Origin: Candidatus Nitrotoga sp. SPKER | GTDB lineage: Bacteria > Pseudomonadota > Gammaproteobacteria > Burkholderiales > Gallionellaceae | Direction: 5' to 3' | Assembly: GCA_003402285.1 (NCBI GenBank) | Contig: QFXG01000017.1 | Location: forward strand, 124,001 to 188,000 | DNA: 64,000 nucleotides | In this document: positions 48,801-59,000 of the stretch, piece by piece | Layout of the letters: each line of letters begins with the position of its first letter | Position numbering within the stretch: position 1 is the first letter of the stretch | Made by a program: the position numbers and the translations under genes | The notes under the pieces: generated by a model | What the model saw: only the letters and a program-made list of their open reading frames with translations | Told to the model about the DNA's origin: nothing | Database searches by the model: none

Positions 48801-49346
48801 CACGTGTAGCTCTTCGCGCGCCATGCCGGTTCGCTGAACTTCCAGATAATACCGACTGGGGAACATCTCCGCCCACTCAGACGCCAGCTGACGTGCTGTT
48901 GCCTGATTGCCATTCAGCAGCGCAGTGCCGACCTCACCGAGATGTGCACCGGACAATGCGATCAATCCATCGGTACCGTCGCGCAACCATTGTTTGTGTA
49001 TCTCGATGCGACCGCTGTTTTGTCTTTCCAGATAGGCGCGTGTTACCAAATCACACAGTCGCAGGTAGCCAACATTGGACTGGCATAACAATAACAGCCG
49101 GAAAGGCTTGTCGCGTTCGGCTGGATTGCTGATGAATACATCACAGCCGATGATGGGCTTGATGCCGGCTGCACGCGCTGCCTGATAGAACTTGATCAGG
49201 CCGAATACATTATTGAGGTCGGTAAGCGCCAGCGCGGGCATGGCATCCTGCTTGGCGACGGCAATCGCCTCAGGAATACGCACAATGCCATCGGCAATGG
49301 AGTATTCGCTGTGCAAGCGCAGGTGAATGAAAGAGGGTTGGAGCAT
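45876..49346 (-). CDS. dnaE: DNA polymerase III alpha subunit
   Basis: A 1156-residue replicative polymerase. It has the N-terminal PHP domain ([17 protein letters not shown]), the palm with [24 protein letters not shown] and the catalytic pair in [13 protein letters not shown] near residue 400. The [18 protein letters not shown] and [25 protein letters not shown] blocks follow, then an OB-fold and a C-terminal tau-binding region. The length matches DnaE1. It is the catalytic core of the replisome. There is a 258-base gap to the next gene downstream on the coordinate axis. Confidence 0.97.
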   Translation of the reverse strand: [1156 protein letters not shown]

Positions 49347-49519
49347 GGTGGCGAAATGACGGTTACAGCTGGGATTTTACCATCGTCATCAAGGCGAGAA
49401 ATTAAAAGATTTCTCCCTGTTGATATAGCTTAGAAAAATTGGCGGGAGAAGAATAGTTGGCGGGGTCAAAGATGAAAGTTTGCGAGCGTTTTTAGAGTCA
49501 TGGAGCTATTTACAAAATC

Positions 49520-49538
49520 AATTCCAATTTTTGGAATT
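49520..49538. repeat. Small inverted repeat
   Basis: AATTCCAA and TTGGAATT flank TTT in the gap between the dnaE promoter side and the response-regulator stop codon. The AT-only stem makes a terminator role weak. Confidence 0.3.
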
Positions 49539-49605
49539 TTCAACAAATTAGCCATCTACGAAGACTGGGGGCGTGCGAATCACCTTATTAAATATGAACA
49601 CCCTG

Positions 49606-50439
49606 TTAGGAGGCGGAGCGCATGCTGCCAGTGACGTCTTTACCCACGCCACGGAAACCGGTAAAGCGGCCGGATGAATCGAACATCGGTTCCCCGCTAA
49701 TCATAAAGTATTGCTGCGAACCATCTGAATTATGTCGTCTGTAAACGAAATCCAGGAACGGTCGTCTGGCTGCTATATATTCTTCTAGTATCGCCCGTTC
49801 ATCTTTATTCCAATGTGCTGCTTGAGCTTCACTCGGTTCGCTGAGTAAGTCGTCAACCTCAATTCCGAGCATTTCAAGAACCGGGCCGTAAACTTTGGTG
49901 AAATGTCCAGTCTCGTCTTGTTCCCAATACCAGTCAGATGACAGCTCGGTCAAGCGGCGAAAACGTGCTTCGCTTTCTCGCAGTTCTGCTGTTCGGGCTT
50001 GTACAGTCTGTTCCAATAGTTTGTTGTAATGCTCAATTTTTTTGTATAGAAGTCGTACTTCCAGCATGTTATGGATACGGGTCCGTACTTCGGTCAGATC
50101 AAAAGGCTTGCTAATGAAATCTTTCGCACCCGCTTGTAACGCGCGTAACTTGTGATCCGGTTGGGCGGTAATTACGAGTACCGGAAGATAACCGTCTGTT
50201 TCGACTTTCTTTAAGTTTTCTAGCACCTGAAAGCCATCCATGCCAGGCATTTGTAAGTCGAGTAAAATTAGGTCATAGTGGTTTTTTCGATACAGCTCGC
50301 TGACTTCATAAGGATTTTGTGTCGATGCTATACGTGTATAGTCAGCGCCACGTAGCATCTCCTCGAGTAGACGTATATTCGCCTCTTGATCGTCAACGAT
50401 CAGGAGGCTGGCATTTAGAATATCAAATTGGCTAAGCAT
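49606..50439 (-). CDS. REC-PAS response regulator without output domain
   Basis: A 277-residue protein. The receiver domain has acidic Asp16-Asp17, phosphoacceptor Asp61 (LILLDLQMPGMDG), Thr in VITAQ and Lys in ISKPF. A helical linker (LLYKKIEHYNKLLEQTVQARTAEL) leads to a PAS domain that ends in GFRGVGKDVTGSMRSAS. In relatives this PAS end is followed by GGDEF, EAL or a kinase, but here the protein stops. It may act as an adaptor, or be truncated. No partner kinase is adjacent. A modest AGGTG lies upstream of the ATG. Confidence 0.88.
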   Translation of the reverse strand: MLSQFDILNASLLIVDDQEANIRLLEEMLRGADYTRIASTQNPYEVSELYRKNHYDLILLDLQMPGMDGFQVLENLKKVETDGYLPVLVITAQPDHKLRALQAGAKDFISKPFDLTEVRTRIHNMLEVRLLYKKIEHYNKLLEQTVQARTAELRESEARFRRLTELSSDWYWEQDETGHFTKVYGPVLEMLGIEVDDLLSEPSEAQAAHWNKDERAILEEYIAARRPFLDFVYRRHNSDGSQQYFMISGEPMFDSSGRFTGFRGVGKDVTGSMRSAS

Positions 50440-51126
50440 AATTTAAAGCACCTTAAAAACTGAGCAACAAATATAGATACAAATTTCACCCAGTTTTCAA
50501 TTTCATTTTGAGTGTACCTTGTTACGTCAATGCCAAATCGAACGTGTATGGTTTGTAACGGTTGCTAACTAAAAATTTTAAAAGGGTTTCTATATTCGTT
50601 AAGTAACAATTAATTGGAATCGTTAACGGAATATTTTAACATGACTAAGCGAGATTTATGGAGTGTTCTCTATGTCCATTATGCGTAATCACTCATAAAT
50701 ACATGCATATCGAAACTCGCTTAGTTTTGTATGTATTTTCAATGCCAACCCATATTTTCCCCTATCGCTAAAAGGGGAAATACTCTTTGACGTTAAGATA
50801 TCATTTGCGATACCTGTCCTCTGTGCGTTTACACACATAGGACTTTATTAATTCAATAAGGATGCGATCTTGAACATCCTGATCGCTAGATTGCGTATGC
50901 AGCAATAAGCACGGGGCCTATGCATTACCGTGTTCTTAAATTGGTTGATGATTGTACGTAAAAAATTTATTGTTAGGTGTCAACGGCTTACGTTGTGACT
51001 GGTTGATTGGCGCGTTTTAGAATGGAAAAAGGATGATAGATTTATGGCAATCTGTCGAATCGTACCGTGCCTATTCTGAAGGCTCATGGGCTTGAGTTCT
51101 AGTGAATTAAATAACGCAGGTGAATT
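50440..51126. other. 687-base intergenic region with two inverted repeats
   Basis: ACTAAGCGAG (50644-50653) and CTCGCTTAGT (50716-50725) are perfect 10-base inverted arms 62 bases apart, followed by TTTTG. TTTCCCC (50756-50762) and GGGGAAA (50774-50780) make a second hairpin. A short RNA or a decayed element could lie here. I see no convincing protein gene; a 37-codon frame at 50658-50771 lacks a ribosome-binding site. Confidence 0.4.
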
Positions 51127-51885
51127 CTATTTTTTTCTATATGTTTGAGAATGCGAATGTTGGGTGGTTGTGTACGTCGAAAGTAAGCCATCAAATTCTT
51201 TTTTAACCACCTTATAACATTCGCAAGAGAGAGTTTCTAGTCCACTGCGATCGAGTACGGTAATGTGTCCACGGCGGTAATTAATAAACCCCGCATTTTT
51301 TAAATTTCCGGCGGCTTCCGTGATGCCTTCGCGGCGCACGCCCAGCATGCTGGCAATTAATTCCTGCGTCATGATTAACTCATTTGAGGTTAGCCGATCA
51401 ATGGTTAATAAAAGCCAGCGGCAAAGCTGCTGTTCGATGGAATGGTGTCTGTTGCACGCCGCAGTCAGAGACATTTGTGTGATGAGCGCTTGAATATAAA
51501 GCAGTGATAGGCGCTGTAGCGATTCTGTGCGATTGAATTCTTGCAGCATTGATCCGGCTTTTATGCGGTAGCCGCAGCCGCCCGTTTGTACAATTGCCCG
51601 GCTCGGTGTCGCTGCGCCACCCATGAGTAGGGAAACACCTAGTATACCTTCATTGCCGACTCCCGCGATTTCTGTCGAAGCACCATCCTCCATGATGTAT
51701 TGCAGAGATACGATGGCAGTTGTGGGGAACCAGGAATGTTGCAACCGACTACCGGATTCATAGAGGACGCTGCCGAGCGGCATTTGAATAAACTCCAAAT
51801 GCGGCTTCAAGCGTTCGAACTCATCCGCTTGCACAGCTGCGAGGAGATGGTTGTGGTTGGTTACCTGTGAAGCGGTAATGGACAT
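51127..51885 (-). CDS. Crp/Fnr-family transcription regulator
   Basis: A 252-residue regulator. The N-terminal cyclic-nucleotide-binding-like barrel (LKPHLEFIQMPLGSVLYESG, VGNEGILGVSLLMGG) lacks the N-terminal Fe-S cysteines of FNR. The conserved long helix carries a CNRHHSIEQQLCRWLLLTIDR block. The winged helix (MTQELIASMLGVRREGITEAAGNLKNAGFI) recognises DNA. This GNEGxxG subclass is common in betaproteobacteria and often controls stress genes; its ligand is unknown. The BON lipoprotein diverges from it, 296 bases away, and is a possible target. Confidence 0.9.
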   Translation of the reverse strand: MSITASQVTNHNHLLAAVQADEFERLKPHLEFIQMPLGSVLYESGSRLQHSWFPTTAIVSLQYIMEDGASTEIAGVGNEGILGVSLLMGGAATPSRAIVQTGGCGYRIKAGSMLQEFNRTESLQRLSLLYIQALITQMSLTAACNRHHSIEQQLCRWLLLTIDRLTSNELIMTQELIASMLGVRREGITEAAGNLKNAGFINYRRGHITVLDRSGLETLSCECYKVVKKEFDGLLSTYTTTQHSHSQTYRKK

Positions 51886-52181
51886 AAGCAGTTTATTAAC
51901 GTACTTGAAATTTTATAGGCACATCCGCTAGCTAACTAATTTCATTGAAGTCTATACTAAAACAATTCACATAAGTTGTGTGTACGATAGCGCACAGACT
52001 GTAGATGCCCTGGATAGTAATCTGCGTTCCAGAGGCTAAATACAAGCTTCTAACATGTCGCAGTAAAACTCCATTAGCTTTCTTAAGTTGGCGTTGTAAA
52101 GCCCAAGTGAGCAGGTGGGAGCATTCATAACCCAAGGAGGGAGCCAATTAGGCGACTTCTTTAAAATCAGGAGAATTCATT

Positions 52182-52493
52182 ATGAAACAATTAAAATATT
52201 TGGTTACTATTTTTACTGCCATCGTATTCATGTCAATTGTAGGTTGTGCATCCACTACGAAGTCAGAAGGGGCAGGTGAATATTTAGATGATAGCGTAAT
52301 TACAACTAAGGTTAAAGCGGCGGTTTTCAATGAGCCTACGCTGAAAGCTACGGAAATAAATGTCGAGACTTATAAAGGTGTTGTTCAATTAAGTGGTTTT
52401 GTGAGTTCTCAGTCCAGTATTGATAGGGCCGAAGAAGTTGCCCGTGGTGTTAAGGGCGTGAAATCTGTCAAGAATGACATGCGAGTTAAGTAA
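52182..52493 (+). CDS. BON-domain lipoprotein
   Basis: A 103-residue protein with a lipoprotein signal (FMSIVGCAS, lipobox Cys near 22) and one BON domain (YLDDSVITTKVKAAVFNEP, YKGVVQLSGFVSS, AEEVARGVKGVKSVKNDM). BON proteins such as OsmY and DolP bind phospholipid in the periplasm and protect the envelope under osmotic or detergent stress. AGGAG lies 7 bases before the ATG. The hairpin at 52504-52531 follows. Its neighbour 0.5 kb on is the osmoregulated glucan synthase. Confidence 0.9.
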   Translation: MKQLKYLVTIFTAIVFMSIVGCASTTKSEGAGEYLDDSVITTKVKAAVFNEPTLKATEINVETYKGVVQLSGFVSSQSSIDRAEEVARGVKGVKSVKNDMRVK

Positions 52494-52503
52494 AAGTTCT
52501 GAC

Positions 52504-52531
52504 ATGGGAGATTGCCAGCGTAATCTCCCAT
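52504..52531 (+). terminator. Hairpin after the BON lipoprotein gene
   Basis: ATGGGAGATT and AATCTCCCAT form a perfect 10-bp stem around an 8-base loop, 10 bases past the stop codon. No T-run follows, so it may stabilise the mRNA end rather than terminate. Confidence 0.5.
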
Positions 52532-53008
52532 ATGAATGGCGTTATTGTTAACTTGTATGGCTCATAGTTTATATACCTGCGTTGATTTCTAGAATTTTGT
52601 TCTCTGAGGCAAGGTAGCGGGGAAATTCAATACGTTTGCCTCTACCTTTAAAAATGCCCTTTAACTCACAGTTATAGCGAGAAATGTATTTCGCTACAAC
52701 CCGGTGGGCGAGAGATTACCAAACTTTAATTGCAGTGCCAGCGGCATTGTAAAGCTCAATAAATATACATTCCTGTATGGCTTCATTGAAATGCAATTTC
52801 GTAGATGCATTGTTGTTACCTAACTTCATGTTTATGAAATTAGTGCAATTTGTTCAAGATGAAAGTAGAGGTACCTAAGTCAAATAGTTAAATGTCGTGG
52901 TCGTTTTTGACTTTAAGTTTTAATACTTTGAAATGCCAAGTCACTACCAATGTTTTGTATTGCGCCCATGCTTGTAGACAAAGTATTTTAAATTGGAGGA
53001 TGTTTAAC
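52532..53008. other. Intergenic region before the glucan synthase gene
   Basis: An AT-rich region without recognisable gene. The frame of the glucan synthase is open from 52892, but residues encoded before 53000 look non-native. GGAGG at 52995-52999 touches the ATG at 53000 and is better placed (9 bases) for the TTG at 53009. Confidence 0.35.
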
Positions 53009-56000
53009 TTGAAGGCTGGAGACACAAGAATTCCTGATTTTTTGCGATCCCTGATTACGTGGTTTAGTAAAATTGGATGGTCACGAACGCAGTTACTCGA
53101 AGAACTACCGCTACGATCGGAACTATTTAGCGCCGATCAAATGGAGTTATATGGCAGAACGCTTGCGGCGTCACATACTGTGTCACCGAAACGCAGTCCA
53201 GACCAACTTCTGGCACGACTAGCCGCAAACGAAAGCACACTGATTAGTGTTTGTAATGTTTTGACAGCATCAGTTAAGGCGAACCACCGGTTAACGCCAG
53301 CCGGAGAATGGCTGTTTGACAATTTTCACCTGCTTGAAGAGCAAATCCGTACTGCCAAGCATCACCTTCCCAAAAATTATAGCCGTGAGTTGCCGTGCCT
53401 GGTTCGTGGGCCATCAGCTGGTCTGCCGCGGGTATATGACATCGCGCTACAGACCATTTCCCATGGTGATGGTCGAGTTGACACGGAAACGCTGAGTCGA
53501 TTTGTAGCAGCTTACCAGTCCGTTACCACGCTCCACTTGGGTGAATTATGGGCGATTCCGATCATGTTGCGTTTGGCATTAATCGAGAATCTGCGTCGCG
53601 TGGCGGTATACATCGAAATTGGCAGGTTGGAGAGAAATCTTGCCGTCAAATGGGCCGATGAAATGACCAAGGTTGTGGAGACGGATCCCAAAGGCTTGAT
53701 TTTGGTCATTGCGGATATGGCTCGATCCGATCCGCCAATGACGGCTCCCTTTATTTCAGAATTTGTGCGTCGGCTACAAGGGCACAGTCCTGCTTTGGCG
53801 TTGCCGTTGAAATGGATCGAACAAAGCCTTGCCGAATCGAATCGCACGATTGAAGAGTTGGTGCAGTCCGGCAATCAGCAACAGGCGGCTGATCAGGTTT
53901 CGATTTCTAACAGTATCGGTAGCCTGCGCATGCTTGAAGCTGTCGATTGGCGCGATTTCACTGAAGCCGCTAGTGTAATCGAAACGATCTTGCGGCAGGA
54001 TCCAGCTGGTGTATATGACCGCATGGATTTTATCACGCGTGATCGGTACCGCCATGGCGTGGAACGACTGGCAAAGGGTGGTGCTTCGTCAGAAGTGGAG
54101 GTGGCTCAAACGGCGCTTCGGCTGGCTCGGGAAGCTGCGGCAATGGGGAGGGGCGATGAGACTGCCGCCCATGTCGGATTTCATTTGATCGGTAATGGAT
54201 TGCCGGAGCTTGAGCGAGCGGTGCAGGCACGCCTCTCTATTCTTGAGAGGTTAAGTCGGATAAACCGCCGGTATGCGCTTTACTTTTATCTGGGTGCAAT
54301 TACGCTAATCACGTTGTTCCTGACCAGCAGTTTCGTGATTAAAGCCTATGGGGACGGTGTGCGCGATTGGTTACTGGGCGCGGTGTATGTGCTGGCGTTG
54401 CTTATGACAAGCCAATTGGCTGTTGCGTTGGTGAATTGGGTGACCCAGTTGTTAGTGACACCCCATCCTATGCCCCGGATGGATTTCTCCACCGGAATTC
54501 CTCCAGCGTCCCGGACACTGGTAGTGGTTCCAACCATGCTCACGAATGCTACCGATGTTTTGAATTTGGTCGAAGCGCTTGAAGTGCGCTTTCTTGCCAA
54601 CCGTGACAGTAATCTGGATTTCGGCCTGTTGACCGATTTTCGGGATGCAAATCAGGAAAATCTTCCGGAGGATGAAGGGCTTTTGCAAATCGCAAGAGCT
54701 AGTATCGAGGAGCTAAATAAAAAGTATGACGATGCTCCTCGTAACGATGTAGATGAATCGATGGCCGCAATCGGGAATGGTGTTCAAAATGGGAGTCGAT
54801 TTTTTCTGTTTCATCGTCCGCGTCGCTGGAATCCGCAGGAGAGAGTGTGGATGGGTTTTGAACGCAAGCGTGGAAAACTTGCGGACTTGAATGCGCTTTT
54901 GCGTGGGCGAGCGGGTAATGCGTTCTCGCTCATTGTGGGTAATACCGCATTATTGTCAGAAATAAAATACGTGATTACGCTCGATACCGACACGCAATTG
55001 CCGCGTGATTCAGCCCGGCAATTTGTCGGTGCGATGGCACATCCGCTGAATATCCCTCGGTTCGGCGAAACTGGCCAAGAGAATAATAAAAATACAATTG
55101 TTACAGATGGTTATGGAATTTTGCAGCCGCGTGTTGATGTAAGTTTGCCTGGATCAAATCGCTCGCGATACGCGCAATTATTTAGCGGCGAGATTGGTAT
55201 TGATCCGTATACACGGACGGTTTCTGATGTTTACCAGGATCTGTTTGGTGAGGGTTCATTCATCGGCAAAGGAATTTACGACGTCGATGCTTTCGAGCGA
55301 GCACTCGCAGGGCGTTTTCCAAACAACCGAATTCTCAGTCATGATCTTTTGGAAGGATCTTATGCCCGCGCAGGCTTACTCAGCGATGTACAGTTGTATG
55401 AGGAATTTCCTGTCCGCTACAGCGCGGACGTAAGCCGCCGTCATCGTTGGATACGTGGAGACTGGCAAATTGCGAGCTGGTTACTGTCACGTATACCTGG
55501 CCCGGACGGGAGTCATCATCGCAATCCGCTATCGGCACTGGCGCAGTGGAAACTGTTTGATAATCTCCGGCGAAGTCTGGTTCCGACGGCACTGGCGCTA
55601 TTGTTGATATTGGGGTGGGTGGCGCTGCCGCATGCATGGTTCTGGACATTGGCGGTAATCAGTATCCTCTTTACACCCATTGTAATTGCCACTCTCTTTG
55701 ATCTGGTACGAAAACCGCGTGAAGTGTCATTACGTCAGCATTTGATTGCTGTGATGAGGGCGGCAGGTCGGCAATTCGGCCAGGTTTTATTTACACTGGC
55801 GTGTTTGCCTTATGAGGTTTATTTTAGTTTAGATGCGATCTTGCGCACAATTGTGCGGTTAACGGTCACTCATCAGCAGCTTCTCGAATGGAATCCGTCG
55901 CGCGAAGTCGAACGTGAACCCAAACAAGTAATTTCATCCTCCCGTTACATGGGCCTTGGGGCATCCTATCGGTTGATGTGGATCGCACCCACTATCGCCG

Positions 56001-59000
56001 TCATGATGATGATTATTTTGGCGATCGACAGATCAGATGCGCTGATCGTTGCGTTTCCATTATTGTTGTTATGGGCGGCCTCTCCGGCCATCACCTGGTG
56101 GATAAGTCGACCGCTGGAACGTCGAAATGCAGAGTTGAAAATCGATCAAATTCTCTTTCTGCGTCAAATTACGCGTCGTACGTGGGCTTTTTTTGAGACT
56201 TTTGTTGGTGCGGAAGACAATTGGCTACCCCCTGATAATTTTCAGGAACATCCTGTTGCGACAATTGCACATCGTACTTCACCGACTAACATCGGTTTGG
56301 CGCTGCTGACTAATATCACTGCGTACGATTTTGGCTACATTGGAACGAGCCAACTCATAGAGCGTACGGCCAATACATTGAAAACCATGGATGCTCTCGA
56401 ACGTCACCGAGGACATTTTTACAACTGGTATGACACCCTGTCGCTCAAGCCATTGTCGCGGTATGTTTCTACCGTGGACAGCGGGAATCTGGCAGCGCAT
56501 TTGCTGACTTTGCGCGTGGCATTGGTGGAAATCCCCGATGCTCCGATTATTGAAAGGCGATTGTTTTCGGCGCTGGGTGACACGTGGCGGCTTATCGTTG
56601 CGACCGCCGGGGGCGCCGCAGCAACGCCATTGGCGCAATTCGAAAAAACTCTCAAAGCAGCCACTATAGCTCATCCGCTTACATTGGGGAGTGTTCGAGT
56701 GTATCTGGATGGCTTGCTTACTTACGCGCGTGAAGTGGTCAATCAACTCACTAAAAATACAGTCAATCTTTCTCTCTATGAAAGTGTCGAATGGGCACAG
56801 GCGCTGGTCAGGCAATGCGAAGGGGCTCTTGCTGATCTGGCTTTCCATATACCTGCATTGCGGTCGAACACCTCGTCCGAGATGCACAATTCGGTGCTTA
56901 CCGCAAAAATTCCATCATTGCGTCAACTCGCCAGTGACGGTCATGAGCGTGCACGAGAGCAGATAGGAACACTCGAATATCTTGCGCGAAAATCATGCGA
57001 GTTTGCGCAAATGGAATATGGATTTCTTTATAACCACGCCAGACGTTTACTCTCAATCGGATATAACGTGGGGGAACGTCGATTAGACGCCAGTTACTAT
57101 GATCTACTTGCCTCAGAGGCCAGGTTGTGCAACTTCGTCGCGATTGCTCAAGGCGAATTGCCACAGGAGAGCTGGTTTGCTCTGGGTCGGGTGTTGACGG
57201 CTGCTGGAGGGAAGCCGCTTTTATTATCTTGGAGTGGCTCGATGTTCGAGTATCTGATGCCGCTGCTGGTGATGCCTACTTACGACAATACTCTGCTTGA
57301 TCAGACATACAAGGCAGCGGTGAATCGGCAAATCGAGTATGGCAACCAATGCGGCGTGCCTTGGGGTATATCGGAATCCGGGTACAACGCCGTCGACATT
57401 CATTTGAATTATCAGTACCGAGCATTTGGCGTACCCGGACTAGGGTTGAAACGAGGCCTAGGCGATGATCTGGTCATTGCTCCCTATGCCTCGGTAATGG
57501 CCTTGATGGTTGCGCCTGAAAAAGCGTGTCTGAACCTTCAAAAACTCGCCGCTCAAGGTATGGTCGGAAAGTTCGGGTTTTACGAAGCAGTCGATTACAC
57601 CCCATCGCGAGTACGACGAGGTGAGACTCGAGCCGTGGTGCGCTCATTTATGGCTCATCATTTAGGGATGAGCATACTTTCCCTGTCCTATTTGTTGCTG
57701 GATCGTCCTATGCAGCGGAGATTCGAAGCAGATCCTCTATTTCAGGCGACACTATTATTGCTTCAAGAACGGATTCCTCAGGCTAAAATCTTCCCGTTGC
57801 GCTCTGCCGATCTTCCTGAAATACAGGTGGCTGAGAAAGTTGCGGAGATGCCAATACGCATACTTAAAAACCCCAATACGCCGATTCCAGAGGTTCAATT
57901 GCTGTCGAATGGTCGTTATCACGTTATGGTTACGAATGCGGGGGGAGGTAGCAGCCGCTGGAAAGATCTTGCCGTCACTCGTTGGCGCGAAGACAAGACA
58001 TGTGACAATTGGGGTAGTTTTTGTTATTTGCGCGATGTGTCGAGCGGTGAATTTTGGTCAACTACCTATCAGCCTGCACAAAAACCATCAAAGCGATATG
58101 AAGTAATTTTTTCGGAAGGGCGAGTGGAGTTCCGTCGCCGTGACCATGATTTTGATACGCATACCGAAATTACGGTTTCCCCGGAAGATGATATAGAGCT
58201 GCGTCGTGTCCGCATCACCAACCGTGCATGGACACGGCAAACTATCGAGATCACTACATATGCTGAAGTCGTGCTGGCAACGCCAGCGGCCGATTCACAG
58301 GCGCCAGCCTTCGGGAATCTTTTTGTGCAAACTGAAATACTGCCTGAACGGCGTGCGATCGTTTGTCATCGGCGGCCGCGTTCGCAGAGTGATCATACGC
58401 CGTGGATGTTCCATTTGATGAACGTACACGGAGCTACCGTTGATGCTGTCTCTTACGAGACGGATCGCATGCGTTTTGTTGGACGTGGAAACACGGTTGC
58501 CGCTCCGTATGCGATGACTGATGCGGCTTCTCTTTCGAGTAGTGCCGGTTCGGTTTTAGATCCAATCGTCGCGATTCGGCAACGCTTGTCCATCGGTCCC
58601 GGTGAATGCGCTACGATCGACATCGTCACCGGGGTCGGTGATTCTCATCAGGCTGTATTGAATCTGATCGATAAATATCAGGATCATCGCTTGGCAGATC
58701 GCGTTTTCGATGTGGCGCGAACCCACAGCCTTGTGATGTTGCGGCAACTCAATGCGAGCGAGGCCGATGCACAATTATTTTGCCGTCTGGCTGGTTCGGT
58801 GATTTTTGCCAATGCTTCATTGCGTGCCGATACCAGTGTGCTGCGCAACAATCAGCGCGGTCAATCGGGTCTGTGGGGGTACGCTATTTCCGGCGATCTC
58901 CCCATTGTGCTGGTACAGATTAGTGATCCGGCCAATATTGATTTAGTGCGGAAAGTGGTGGCAGCCCATGCATATTGGCGTCTTAAAGGTCTGGCGGTCG

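Noticed and set aside
50658-50771. 37-codon frame with CxxCxxC start
   Set aside because: No ribosome-binding site and it lies across inverted repeats; probably chance.
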